From: Fidelibacterota bacterium
Lineage (GTDB): Bacteria > Fidelibacterota > UBA8477 > JABMPR01
Length of the DNA: 8,953 nt
Direction of reading: 5' to 3'
Assembly (NCBI GenBank): GCA_030595455.1
Contig: JAUVDF010000028.1
Coordinates: 1-8,953, forward strand
Translations under genes and position numbers: made by a program
Shown here: piece after piece, positions 1-8,217 of the stretch
Layout: each line of letters starts with the position of its first letter
Position numbering within the stretch: position 1 is the stretch's first letter
The notes under the pieces: model-generated
The model's input: only the letters and a program-made list of their open reading frames with translations
Told to the model about the DNA's origin: nothing
The model's database searches: none

Positions 1-1085
1 CCACCTAAAATCAGCCATAATGGCTGTGTAAAGCTGCTAAGCGCGACCTCTGTGGAAGCAATATTGGTAGCCTTTGAATCGTTGTAGCAACGGATACCGT
101 TGACTTTCCCAACATACTCAATCCTATGGGGTACGGCTTGGAAGGTCATTAAACCCTGAGCGAGTACTTCAGGTTCATCGATAAAATCCATTACGGCTGC
201 TATGGCGGCAACTGCGTTACTTAAATTGTGGCGGCCTGGCAATGGTAATGCTTTCGCCGGCAAAATTGGAGTCCAGGCTCTTTCCGTCATAACACCCAAA
301 ACACCTTCAGCCAGCATGACGTCCCCACCGACCTGGCTTTCTACAGCAAAAAAGCGCTGATTTTCGGCAACAATACTGCGACGGGAGAGCTCAGGATCAT
401 CTCGATTGATGATTGCCGTACAATGCTGATCTAGATTCTTAAAAATACCCAGCTTTGATTCATAATAGGCATCCAGGCTGGGATAGCGATCGAGGTGATC
501 AGGTGTCAGGTTGAGGATAGCTGCCACATCTGGTTTAAAAGTTTCAATATTGTCTAATTGAAAGCTACTGACTTCAAGTACAAAGATGGGCTTCTTAGCA
601 TCTTGTTGTAGGCTATTGAGCAATACCTCTGAAGCTGCAATGCCCACGTTACCGCCCAGGAAGCTATCGTAGCCTGCTGTCAATAGCAGGTGGTGAATTA
701 GATTAACTGTGGTGGTTTTCCCGTTGGAGCCCGTAACTGCGATAATTGGTGCATCAATAAACCAGGAAGTCACTTCAATCTCAGAATAGATGGGGATTCC
801 CTTGGCTCTAATCTTTTTGATGATATCAACATTTTCAGGGATTCCGGGACTCACAACTACAAAATCACTTTCCAGAACATCTGGGGAATGATAGCCAAAT
901 TCAAATTCAGCTTTAATGTCAGCCAGCTTTTGTCTTTTCTCAGCAGTGAACTGATCCGCATCAAGTTCGCTCAATAAGACTTTTGCTCCAAAATGGCTTA
1001 ACAAGTGGGCTGCACCCATAGCTGAGCGTTGGCTGCCGAGAATGGCAACTTTTTGATCTTTAATATTAGTTTTAGCCACGGTCAT
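1..1085 (-). CDS. murD: MurD, UDP-N-acetylmuramoyl-L-alanine:D-glutamate ligase, 3' end cut by window edge
   Basis: This cytoplasmic ATP-dependent ligase adds D-glutamate to UDP-MurNAc-L-Ala. I translated 361 intact codons from the ATG at 1085-1083; the frame leaves the window at base 1 without a stop. MurD is usually about 440-460 residues, so roughly 90 residues of the C-terminal domain are missing. Visible signatures are SPGIP (79-83), the ATP-binding loop VTGSNGKTTT (117-126), EVSSFQLD (171-178), LNLTPDHLDRY (191-201), Lys211 in YYESKLGIF (the position usually carbamylated in Mur ligases), PGRHNLSNA (283-291), and PHRIE followed by NDSKATN (319-341). The truncated end LWLILGG matches the start of the third domain. 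The N-terminal glycine motif is unusual, reading LGSQRSAMG where many family members have GLGxSG or similar. The start codon overlaps the mraY stop as ATGA. No clear Shine-Dalgarno site precedes it, so translational coupling to mraY is likely. Confidence 0.96.
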   Translation of the reverse strand, partial: MTVAKTNIKDQKVAILGSQRSAMGAAHLLSHFGAKVLLSELDADQFTAEKRQKLADIKAEFEFGYHSPDVLESDFVVVSPGIPENVDIIKKIRAKGIPIYSEIEVTSWFIDAPIIAVTGSNGKTTTVNLIHHLLLTAGYDSFLGGNVGIAASEVLLNSLQQDAKKPIFVLEVSSFQLDNIETFKPDVAAILNLTPDHLDRYPSLDAYYESKLGIFKNLDQHCTAIINRDDPELSRRSIVAENQRFFAVESQVGGDVMLAEGVLGVMTERAWTPILPAKALPLPGRHNLSNAVAAIAAVMDFIDEPEVLAQGLMTFQAVPHRIEYVGKVNGIRCYNDSKATNIASTEVALSSFTQPLWLILG

Positions 1086-2191
1086 CTAATTTTAAAGGTT
1101 GTAAAGGTGAGGAAGGCGAACAGGATACCAATAATCCAGAACCGGATTACAATCTTGTTCTCGTCCCAGCCTTTGAGTTCAAAGTGATGGTGAATAGGGG
1201 CCATCTTGAAAATTCGGCGACCCTCTCCGTACTTCTTTTTCGTATATCGGAAATAGCGCACCTGGATGATTACGGAGATTGATTCAATGATGAAAACTCC
1301 GGCTGCAAAAGGCAGTAAGAACTCCTTTTTTAGCATAACCGCCACTGCTCCAAGTGCGGCTCCCAGGGCCAGCGATCCGGTATCACCCATAAAGACCTCT
1401 GCAGGTCGGGCGTTAAACCAGAGAAAACCAAGCGAAGCTCCAATGAGGGCCGCACAGAAGACAGTGAGCTCTCCTGCACTAGGGAGATATATAATATTTA
1501 AGTATTGACTAAAGTCAGCTCTACCGGTGATATAAGCGATACCAGCAAAAACCAGGGCAGCGATTCCCATGAGACCGGCTGCCAGCCCATCTAAACCGTC
1601 ACTTAGATTGACTGAATTTGAGGTAGCCGTTATCACAAATACTACAAAGGGGACATATATCCACCAGGCTTTAAAATCGATCACCATTCCTTTGAAAAAG
1701 GGCAGGGTGGTAGCTGTCCGGACACCTTCAAATTCAGGGTGGAGCATCATAACTGTCCCAAGTACCAGACCCAGCGAAACCTGTCCCAACAGTTTATAGC
1801 GAGCGATGAGTCCTCGTTTTGATTTTTTTACAGCTTTCAGATAATCATCGATAAAGCCAACTATTCCCATCCAGAGCACAGAGACAATCATCATTTGGAT
1901 GTAAATATTATCTAGACGACCAAAAAGCAGGGTAGGTACTAAAATGGCACCAATGATGATGAGGCCGCCCATGGTGGGAGTACCAGCTTTTGCTGCATGG
2001 GATTTGGGTCCAGTTTGACGGATAGTTTCACCAATCTGCTTTTCGTGAAGCTTCCGAATAATCCAGGGTCCTACAAAAAAGGAAAATAATACGGCCGTAA
2101 TCGCTGCAGTTGCTGATCGAAATGAGATGTAGCGGATCACATTCAAAGCAGAGAAATATTCTTGAAGTGGCAACAACAAATGATATAGCAT
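1082..2191 (-). CDS. mraY: MraY, phospho-N-acetylmuramoyl-pentapeptide-transferase
   Basis: This integral membrane enzyme transfers phospho-MurNAc-pentapeptide from the UDP precursor to undecaprenyl phosphate, making lipid I. The 369-residue product is of normal family length and strongly hydrophobic, consistent with the ten-helix fold. Signatures are GTPTMGG (70-76), the Asp pair in GFIDDYLK (112-119), NLSDGLDGL (195-203), FMGDTGS with the catalytic-site Asp270 (267-273), and the cytoplasmic triple histidine in APIHHHFELKGW (331-342). These residues line the Mg and uridine-diphosphate site in the known family. The ATG shares one base with the murF stop (TAATG). An AAGGA sequence about nine bases upstream can serve as its ribosome binding site. 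The gene sits between murF and murD as in most dcw clusters, and the product uses the UDP-MurNAc-pentapeptide that MurF finishes. Confidence 0.98.
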   Translation of the reverse strand: MLYHLLLPLQEYFSALNVIRYISFRSATAAITAVLFSFFVGPWIIRKLHEKQIGETIRQTGPKSHAAKAGTPTMGGLIIIGAILVPTLLFGRLDNIYIQMMIVSVLWMGIVGFIDDYLKAVKKSKRGLIARYKLLGQVSLGLVLGTVMMLHPEFEGVRTATTLPFFKGMVIDFKAWWIYVPFVVFVITATSNSVNLSDGLDGLAAGLMGIAALVFAGIAYITGRADFSQYLNIIYLPSAGELTVFCAALIGASLGFLWFNARPAEVFMGDTGSLALGAALGAVAVMLKKEFLLPFAAGVFIIESISVIIQVRYFRYTKKKYGEGRRIFKMAPIHHHFELKGWDENKIVIRFWIIGILFAFLTFTTFKIR

Positions 2192-3558
2192 TAGTTTTGT
2201 TCCTTATAAGCATGAATGAATGTTTCAAGCTGCATACTTCTAGAGCCTTTGAGATATACGAGATCCCCGGTGTTTAATTCCTGTAGTAGTCGTTGGATTG
2301 CGGGAGCCTTATCTACATTGTAATAGAATGAGCTAAATCCCTGTTCTTTAAGATGTTCTGAAATAACGGAAACTTCTCGTCCAACCAAAATGATGAAGTC
2401 AAAACCAACGGCTAACATTTGTTCTGCGGCCGTCAGGTGAAGCGCTTGACTCTGCGCTCCCAGTTCAAGCATATCGGCAAAGACCAGAATCTTATGTCCG
2501 GCAGACTGCATGGCTGCAATGGTCTCAAGGCCAGCTTCGACGCTGGCAGGATTGGCGTTATAGGCATCGTTGTAAAAACTCACATCCTGAATAGAAATGT
2601 GCTGCATACGTCCTGCTTCACCGGAATAGTTTTCAAGAGCCTGCTTGATCTGCTGGTTTGTGATCCCATTGTAGTGTGCTATCGTACTGGCCGCTGCTGC
2701 ATTCAGGGCGAGAACTTTACCTGGGTGAGGTAGATGAACTTCATCTTCTGTGAATAGTAAATCATAACATCCGAGATGATCGGGACCGGCTAAACTAAAA
2801 GTATAGTCAGCTGGGTGTGAAAAACTGAATCGAACTGGTTTTTGACTACTGTGACCTAAACCAGCTACGCGATCATCATCTGCATTCACAAAAATTTCAC
2901 CATTGTGGGCGTTCAGATATTCGAAAAGCTCACCCTTGGTGGCCTCGATGGTATCGAGGTCATTAAAAAATTCTGCATGTGCCAGGCTTATGTTAGTAAT
3001 GAGACCCTGGGTTGGTTGAGCAATATTACATAGATACTCAATGTCGCCTTTTTGACTGGCACCCATTTCGATCACAGCAAACTCATGGGTTTCATCAAGG
3101 TTGAGCAGTGTTATTGGTAAGCCAATATGATTATTAAAGTTACCATCAGTACTTAAAGTCACAAACTGTTGACTTAAAAGATGGGTTAACAGATTCTTGG
3201 TTGAAGTTTTACCATTGGTCCCCGTGATAGCAATCACAGGAATATCAAACCGTTTCCGATGAGCATTGGCTAAATCCGCCAGGGCAATAACCGGATCCTT
3301 AGCCATAATAAGTGGGATGGGAGCGTCCCAATGCTCGCATCCGTCCCAGGAAGTGGAGGCCATAACCGCTGAAGCGCCACGGGAAATGGCTTTTAAGATA
3401 AAGTCATGACCGTCCACCTGGGCACCGTTAAATGCAACGAAGATTTCTCCGGCATTTAAACTTCTAGTATCAATGCTGATACCGTTAACAGGGGAGACAA
3501 AGGCTCCCTTAATAGTTACATCTGGGAGCGACAGAATAGTCTTATGCAGAATAGCCAT
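2191..3558 (-). CDS. murF: MurF, UDP-N-acetylmuramoyl-tripeptide--D-alanyl-D-alanine ligase
   Basis: This cytoplasmic Mur ligase adds D-Ala-D-Ala to UDP-MurNAc-tripeptide, completing the pentapeptide precursor. Numbered from the ATG at 3558, the protein has 455 residues, a normal length. It shows the N-terminal substrate domain (ISIDTRS, 27-33), ATP loop ITGTNGKTST (111-120), GNFNNHIGLP (139-148), EMGASQKGDI (164-173), Lys208 in EATKGELF, GRMQ (316-319), NDAYNANP (330-337) and KGSRSMQLE (437-445). The segment FADMLELG (360-367) departs slightly from the more usual LGDMLELG. Start choice: the frame is open to a TTG at 3582-3580. I prefer the ATG at 3558-3556 because GGAG lies four bases upstream of it and the protein then begins like other MurF proteins. 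With this start the gene overlaps murE by 17 bases, and its stop overlaps the mraY ATG by one base. Confidence 0.96.
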   Translation of the reverse strand: MAILHKTILSLPDVTIKGAFVSPVNGISIDTRSLNAGEIFVAFNGAQVDGHDFILKAISRGASAVMASTSWDGCEHWDAPIPLIMAKDPVIALADLANAHRKRFDIPVIAITGTNGKTSTKNLLTHLLSQQFVTLSTDGNFNNHIGLPITLLNLDETHEFAVIEMGASQKGDIEYLCNIAQPTQGLITNISLAHAEFFNDLDTIEATKGELFEYLNAHNGEIFVNADDDRVAGLGHSSQKPVRFSFSHPADYTFSLAGPDHLGCYDLLFTEDEVHLPHPGKVLALNAAAASTIAHYNGITNQQIKQALENYSGEAGRMQHISIQDVSFYNDAYNANPASVEAGLETIAAMQSAGHKILVFADMLELGAQSQALHLTAAEQMLAVGFDFIILVGREVSVISEHLKEQGFSSFYYNVDKAPAIQRLLQELNTGDLVYLKGSRSMQLETFIHAYKEQN

Positions 3559-5017
3559 GCTGCTCCATGAATTGATTAACAACGTTCATATCACTATAAG
3601 GCTTACGCACACCCATAATTTCTTGATAGGGTTCATGACCTTTGCCGAGAATGGCAACAACATCGCCTGGTTTAGCGTTCTCCAGAGCTTGGATCACAGC
3701 ACTAGTTCTATCAGAGATTATGGTAAAATTGATTTGGGTAATGCAACCGGCAGCAATAGCATCGATAATGCTCATCGATTCCTCAGTACGCGGGTTATCG
3801 TCAGTGATAATTGCGTGAGATGAGAGCCTGGTAGCAATCTCACCCATAATGGGACGTTTGCCTTGATCCCGATCGCCACCACATCCAAATACGCTTAATA
3901 ATTGTCTGCTGGGATAGGCTTCTGCTAGTGTTTGCAGTACGGTTTCCATGGCGTCAGGTGTGTGTGCATAATCAACAAAGACCATAAATGGTGCATTATT
4001 GTGCATCCTTTCCAGGCGACCTGGAACAACAGGCAATGTATTAGCGGCTTGAATGGTGAGCGCTAGGTTGCTTCCCAGCTCAAGGGCAGTCACAAAGGCA
4101 CTTAGAAAGTTGTATGAATTGAAAGTGCCAACTGTATTCACTGGAAATGTGAGGAGACCCTGGGGTGTACTTATTATTAATTCCATACCCACGTCACTGC
4201 TGACACAGCTTTGAATCTGGTAGTCAGCCTCGGGCTGGTACCCATAGCTGATTACTCTGGCCTTACAGCCTTCAATCATCTTGGCAGCATTCGGATCGTC
4301 TATATTTATGATGGCAAGAGCTGCTTCATCAAGCCCCTTAAATAATAATTGTTTAGCCAGCAGGTATTCATCCAGGGATTTGTGATAATCGAGATGATCC
4401 TGGGTAAAATTAGAAAATACAGCGGCTTTAAAGGTTAAACCAGCTGTGCGACCTTGTGCCAGAGCATGGGAGGAAACTTCTAGGGTCGCTGCCTGGGCTC
4501 CGGCCTTGTCAAAAGTGTGTAGTATTTCCATTAGATCGCTGGATTCTGGGGTCGTATGAATTAAATCCACTTCCAAAGTATCCAGTGCGGCTCCAGTAGT
4601 GCCAACTCTGCCAGTTTTTAAGCCTCCAGCACTTAGCAAATGCTGCAAGAAATAATTACTGGTGGTTTTACCATTGGTACCGGTTATGCCAATCAGAGTG
4701 AGCTTGTCTTCAGGATGTCCGTAAAAGTTTGCGGCGAAGAGTGGTAGCGCTTTCCGAGAGTCTTCCACTAAAATAGCAGTGACTGAATTGGAGATAGGGA
4801 CAGTTTCCCGATCATATACCACTGCACCTGCACCTGCATCAATCGCTTGAGCAATAAAGTCATGTCCATCAGATACCAAGCCTTGGACAGCCACAAAAAG
4901 ACTACCCCTGGTGATCTTTCTGGAATCATAAGTCAGGCTGGCAATTTGAATATCCAGATTGCCACTTGTCTGTTTGATACCCGGAACCATATGCATGAGT
5001 TTAGATAGCTGCATCAT
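3542..5017 (-). CDS. murE: MurE, UDP-MurNAc-L-Ala-D-Glu:meso-2,6-diaminopimelate ligase
   Basis: This cytoplasmic ligase adds the third residue of the peptidoglycan stem peptide. The 491-residue product has the expected three-domain layout. Signatures are LTYDSRK (28-34), ATP loop GITGTNGKTT (110-119), HTTPESSD (154-161) for substrate binding, EVSSHALAQGR (180-190), FSNFTQDHLDYH (201-212), Lys222 in LLAKQLLF (the usually carbamylated lysine), PGRLERM (332-338), VDYAHTPD (348-355), FGCGGDRDQGKRP (377-389), DDNPR (406-410) and LGKGHEPYQ (457-465). DNPR is the recognised marker of meso-diaminopimelate specificity; lysine-adding MurE enzymes differ here. This points to DAP-type peptidoglycan, an inference from the known family. 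The ATG overlaps the ftsI stop as ATGA, and a second in-frame ATG follows at once, so the true first residue is uncertain by one codon. Confidence 0.98.
   Translation of the reverse strand: MMQLSKLMHMVPGIKQTSGNLDIQIASLTYDSRKITRGSLFVAVQGLVSDGHDFIAQAIDAGAGAVVYDRETVPISNSVTAILVEDSRKALPLFAANFYGHPEDKLTLIGITGTNGKTTSNYFLQHLLSAGGLKTGRVGTTGAALDTLEVDLIHTTPESSDLMEILHTFDKAGAQAATLEVSSHALAQGRTAGLTFKAAVFSNFTQDHLDYHKSLDEYLLAKQLLFKGLDEAALAIINIDDPNAAKMIEGCKARVISYGYQPEADYQIQSCVSSDVGMELIISTPQGLLTFPVNTVGTFNSYNFLSAFVTALELGSNLALTIQAANTLPVVPGRLERMHNNAPFMVFVDYAHTPDAMETVLQTLAEAYPSRQLLSVFGCGGDRDQGKRPIMGEIATRLSSHAIITDDNPRTEESMSIIDAIAAGCITQINFTIISDRTSAVIQALENAKPGDVVAILGKGHEPYQEIMGVRKPYSDMNVVNQFMEQHGYSA
3563..3566 (-). promoter_or_regulatory. 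Shine-Dalgarno site deciding the murF start
   Basis: On the minus strand GGAG lies four bases before the ATG at 3558-3556, inside the 3' end of murE. It favours this ATG over the upstream in-frame TTG at 3582, which would lengthen MurF by eight residues. Confidence 0.6.
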
Positions 5018-6984
5018 TCACCCAGATATATCTCTACTGATTGTCCGGTTCTTATTTTTTTACCAGCTGCAGGAACTTGCCGGATTACCCGACCACTACC
5101 ATAGGATATTGGTTTGAGTCCAATCGCATAGAGTCCTGATAAACTCATTTTTAAACTCATGCCTTTCATATTCGGCATGCTTATTTGTCCAGCACTGACC
5201 TTCATTACCGGGATAGATGAGCTTAGTAGCTGACCCTTGAGTGTAGCTGGTTTATGGCTCTGGTATTCAGATTTTGGGGTTGAGGCAGCTTGCAAATAGG
5301 GCTCTGAAGAATGTCCACTCAGGTTATAGATTCGGCGGTAAATTTCTTTGGCAACTGGTGCAGCAACCATACCACCTGTATAACCCTTAGCCCGAGGATT
5401 ATCGATTATAACAATTAAGGTGTATTCAGGATCATTGGCCGGGTAAAAACTGGCGAATGATGCGACATACTCGCTAACATATTTTCCGTCTTTTATCTTT
5501 TTAGCAGTTCCGGTTTTGCCGGCTATTCTCAGATTAGGCAGAAATGCTTTTGATCCTGTCCCTTGAGAAACCGCTTTTTCAAGAATAGAACTCAAGGTGT
5601 TCATGGTTTTTTCAGAGGCTACTCGACGGATGGCATCCATGTGATCGACTTGCTGTTCATAGCCAGCTGGGGTCCTAAAATTTTTGATTAATTGGGGCTT
5701 CAATAACACGCCGCCGTTACTGATCGCTGAATAAGCCATGGCGAGTTGCAGGCTGGTAACTGAAACTTCGTAGCCGATTGAAATCTCAGACTTGGATAGT
5801 GATGACCAGTATTTATTATTCTTTAATGAGCCTTCATTTTCATAAGGGAATTGAATTCCACTTTTCTCACTAAAGCCAAACTTCCTAGCTGTTGTGAATA
5901 GTTTTGAGGCATCCAATTTCTCGGTGGCTTTAATGATGCCAATATTTGATGAATTCTGGAGAACTTCGGAGAAAGTCAAATTTTCAAAAGCACGCCAATC
6001 TTTTATTTCAATACCATGAGTAGTATATTTTCCATTCTCACAGTAGAAAATGTCCATAGGGTGAACTTGCTTGGCTTCAAGGAGCGCTGTGGCACCAACA
6101 ACTTTAAAAGTAGATCCAGGTTCAAAGGCTGACATGATGGGGTGGGAGGTCAGCGAGGCCTGGGTCAGGTTTGAGCGAGAATTTGGGTTAAATGCGGGCA
6201 GGTTAGCCAGGGAAAGTACTTCGCCTGTGGTCGGATCAACGAGAACTGCCATTGCGCCATCAGCTTTATGTCTTGCGATGGCAGCACCGAGTTCCTCTTC
6301 AATAATTATTTGTAGATCAATATCGATAGTCAGGAAACAATCGTCACCATTGATGGCTTGCTGCTCCTTAAAACTACCACGAATCCTGGTGTTGCCATGA
6401 CCATCTGAACCCAGCTCTTTCCAGCCGTCGATACCAGCAAGCTGATGATCATAATGGGCTTCCAGGCCAGATAAACCATGGTTCTCTGTCCCTACGAAAC
6501 CAATTAGGGGTGCAGCCACATCGCCGTATGGATAGTATCTGCGGACATCTGACTCTATGCGCACGCCAACGGGGAGGGCAGTTTGACTAAGCTCTCTACC
6601 CAGTATTGGATCAACGTTACGCTCTAAATAAACAAAGGATTTCTTTGAGTTTAGACGATTAAGGTAATAGTTTTTTGATTTGTTGAAGGTCTTACTAAAC
6701 AGACGGGCAACTGCATCTTTATCTTTTACTTTATGCGGGTGTGCTGCAAAAGTGAAATGCTCAATATTATCGGTTAATTTCTTACCGTTCCGGTCAAAAA
6801 AGTTGCCCCTAAGCGGTGCAATGGCGACTTTTGCTTCAAATCTTGATTCGATAGCTGCCCCGAGGCGCTCGGCATCAACGACCTGGATAAAAAACATCCG
6901 AAAGACCAGCATACTCCAGATCGCGATGGCACTAATGACCACAATGATATAGCGGCCGCGAAATTTCTTATAGGTCATACTCAT
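5014..6984 (-). CDS. ftsI: FtsI-type septal peptidoglycan D,D-transpeptidase (class B PBP) with C-terminal PASTA domain
   Basis: This membrane-anchored class B penicillin-binding protein cross-links septal peptidoglycan together with an FtsW partner. The 656-residue product has a short basic cytoplasmic start, one transmembrane helix (about 12-34), the non-catalytic dimerisation domain (LRGNFFDRNGK at 58-68; YYPYGDVAAPLIGF at 150-163; GLSGLE at 170-175), and the transpeptidase domain. The active-site triad is complete: STFK with nucleophile Ser291 and Lys294, SSN (345-347) and KTGTAKK (490-496). After a Ser/Pro/Lys-rich linker (about 555-602), one PASTA-like domain fills 603-656 (MPNMKGMSL at the start, IRQVPAAGKKI and VEIYLGE at the end). 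The ATG shares one base with the ftsL stop (TAATG), and AAGGG lies about ten bases upstream. A second ATG two codons in is an alternative start. The PASTA tail recalls SpoVD and PBP2x, but the dcw position makes vegetative FtsI the better name. Confidence 0.97.
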   Translation of the reverse strand: MSMTYKKFRGRYIIVVISAIAIWSMLVFRMFFIQVVDAERLGAAIESRFEAKVAIAPLRGNFFDRNGKKLTDNIEHFTFAAHPHKVKDKDAVARLFSKTFNKSKNYYLNRLNSKKSFVYLERNVDPILGRELSQTALPVGVRIESDVRRYYPYGDVAAPLIGFVGTENHGLSGLEAHYDHQLAGIDGWKELGSDGHGNTRIRGSFKEQQAINGDDCFLTIDIDLQIIIEEELGAAIARHKADGAMAVLVDPTTGEVLSLANLPAFNPNSRSNLTQASLTSHPIMSAFEPGSTFKVVGATALLEAKQVHPMDIFYCENGKYTTHGIEIKDWRAFENLTFSEVLQNSSNIGIIKATEKLDASKLFTTARKFGFSEKSGIQFPYENEGSLKNNKYWSSLSKSEISIGYEVSVTSLQLAMAYSAISNGGVLLKPQLIKNFRTPAGYEQQVDHMDAIRRVASEKTMNTLSSILEKAVSQGTGSKAFLPNLRIAGKTGTAKKIKDGKYVSEYVASFASFYPANDPEYTLIVIIDNPRAKGYTGGMVAAPVAKEIYRRIYNLSGHSSEPYLQAASTPKSEYQSHKPATLKGQLLSSSIPVMKVSAGQISMPNMKGMSLKMSLSGLYAIGLKPISYGSGRVIRQVPAAGKKIRTGQSVEIYLGE

Positions 6985-7280
6985 TACAGTTTGACCCTTA
7001 TTTCACGTGACTCAGGATTTGGTTGCACAAGCCCCAGTTTTTCTCGAGCTAATTTTGACAGGTTATCTGGCCGATGGAGGCGATTGCGTGCGCTTTGGAC
7101 TAGATTGTATTCACCACGTAGCTTGATCTCTTGAGACCTTAAGGTGTTTAATTTAACTTTGCTGGCCCTGACTTCTTCTCCCAGCCAGACGTAGAGAAAT
7201 AGCAGCCCAGCTATAAGTGGAATCATACCGATGTAATGGATGGTTTTCAGGATCTCATTTCTAGTCTCACTCCGCCGCAT
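6984..7280 (-). CDS. ftsL: FtsL-like cell division protein
   Basis: This small bitopic divisome protein would act with FtsB and FtsQ to activate FtsWI at the septum. The 98-residue product has a short cytoplasmic start (MRRSETRNEI), one transmembrane helix (about 13-33), a predicted coiled coil (about 35-68) and a conserved-looking end with LAREKLGLVQPNP (77-89), typical of the FtsL/DivIC group. Start choice: the frame is open to 7355, which would give 123 residues and an 89-base overlap with rsmH. The ATG at 7280-7278 is preceded by AGAGGA at six bases, the best Shine-Dalgarno site I found in the window, so I use it; the overlap with rsmH is then 14 bases. Sequence alone separates FtsL from FtsB/DivIC poorly. 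The position between rsmH and ftsI, where ftsL normally lies, decides the name. Confidence 0.87.
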   Translation of the reverse strand: MRRSETRNEILKTIHYIGMIPLIAGLLFLYVWLGEEVRASKVKLNTLRSQEIKLRGEYNLVQSARNRLHRPDNLSKLAREKLGLVQPNPESREIRVKL

Positions 7281-8217
7281 TATTTGTCCTCTCACAGACT
7301 CGCAGCTTGGCGCTACGGGCGCGGGGGTTTGACCCAGCTTCTTCCTGACTGGCAATAATTGGTTTAGTGGAGATGCGCTTTAATAAAGGTATTTTGATTT
7401 CTTCATCGCGCATACCTGGTTGTCGCGGGATATCTAGGGCTAAATCACGAAAATGTAGCTTGACCATACGATCTTCAAGTGAGTGGTAGCTTATGACTGC
7501 CAGTCGGCCGCCGGGAACCAGCGCCTGAACGGCGATATCCAAAACTTTAGCAAGAACTTCCATCTCACGATTTACTTCGATTCGGAAAGCCTGAAAAACA
7601 CGGGCTAGAGATTTGGTGCGGAAGCGAGGATCTACACTCTTAATGACAGCTAATTTTAGCTCTTCACTCTGTGTTAATCTTTTGTCTTTTCTCATTTCCA
7701 CAATTCTATGCGCGATTCGGCGACTATTCCTCTCTTCTCCGTAGCGATAAATGACATTGGCGATGTCTTGCTCTGAATAATCATTAACCACAATTTCAGC
7801 GGTCAGCTTGCTTGATTGATCAAATCGCATATCCAGGGGACCCTGCAGACTAAAGGCGAACCCTCGCTCTGGATCGTCCAGAGAAAATGAGTTGAGCCCC
7901 AAATCCAGCAGAATGCCATGAACTTGCGGGATATTCAGGTCAATCAGTACCTGATCTAAATTTTCAAAGTTCGTGCACACGAGGTGCAGGGTTTGCTGTA
8001 ACGAAGAGGGTGTGAATTGTGCGAGTGCAGTTTTGTCCTGATCGATCCCGATCAGAGTTGCATCAGCATTTAACAGTGAAGAAAGAGCTTTCGTGTGTCC
8101 GCCGAGACCAAAGGTGCCATCCACATAGTTCCCAGAAAGATCGTTGATCAGCAGGGCGCAGACTTCGTCCACTAAAACTGGTGTGTGACGAAATCGCGAC
8201 TGGCTGGTTAGATTCAC
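7267..8217 (-). CDS. rsmH: RsmH (MraW), 16S rRNA cytosine-1402 N4-methyltransferase
   Basis: This SAM-dependent enzyme methylates N4 of C1402 in the decoding site of 16S rRNA. The 316-residue product has normal length and the full set of family motifs: HTPVLVDEV (11-19), the SAM-binding YVDGTFGLGGHT (31-42), IGIDQD (56-61), LLDLGLNSFSLDDPERGF (103-120), PLDMRFD (127-133), YGEERNSRRIA (159-169), LARVFQAFRIEVN (204-216), PGGRLAVISYHSLEDRMVK (235-253) and NPRARSAKLRVCER (297-310). One small departure is Asn109, where the family usually has LGVSS. The start is GTG (8217-8215), overlapping the mraZ stop as GTGA. No ATG lies before the essential HTPVL motif and no Shine-Dalgarno site is visible, so translation is probably coupled to mraZ. 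The 3' end overlaps ftsL. Confidence 0.98.
   Translation of the reverse strand: MNLTSQSRFRHTPVLVDEVCALLINDLSGNYVDGTFGLGGHTKALSSLLNADATLIGIDQDKTALAQFTPSSLQQTLHLVCTNFENLDQVLIDLNIPQVHGILLDLGLNSFSLDDPERGFAFSLQGPLDMRFDQSSKLTAEIVVNDYSEQDIANVIYRYGEERNSRRIAHRIVEMRKDKRLTQSEELKLAVIKSVDPRFRTKSLARVFQAFRIEVNREMEVLAKVLDIAVQALVPGGRLAVISYHSLEDRMVKLHFRDLALDIPRQPGMRDEEIKIPLLKRISTKPIIASQEEAGSNPRARSAKLRVCERTNNAAE
7287..7292 (-). promoter_or_regulatory. Shine-Dalgarno site deciding the ftsL start
   Basis: On the minus strand AGAGGA lies six bases before the ATG at 7280-7278, within the last codons of rsmH. It supports the 98-residue FtsL over the 123-residue form that starts at 7355. Confidence 0.75.

Noticed and set aside
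1266..1799. Plus-strand open frames of 76-116 codons opposite mraY, murE, ftsI and other genes.
   Set aside because: They lie antisense to genes with complete conserved motifs, have no recognisable domains and no ribosome binding context. They are shadows of the real frames.
4824..4843. Short tandem GCACCT repeat within murE.
   Set aside because: It encodes the alanine/glycine-rich AGAGA stretch in the N-terminal domain and is only about two units long, so it is ordinary coding sequence.
6984..7355. A longer FtsL of 123 residues starting at 7355.
   Set aside because: It would need an 89-base overlap with rsmH, and the extra residues simply read the conserved NPRARSAKLR coding region out of frame. 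The ATG at 7280 has a strong Shine-Dalgarno site.
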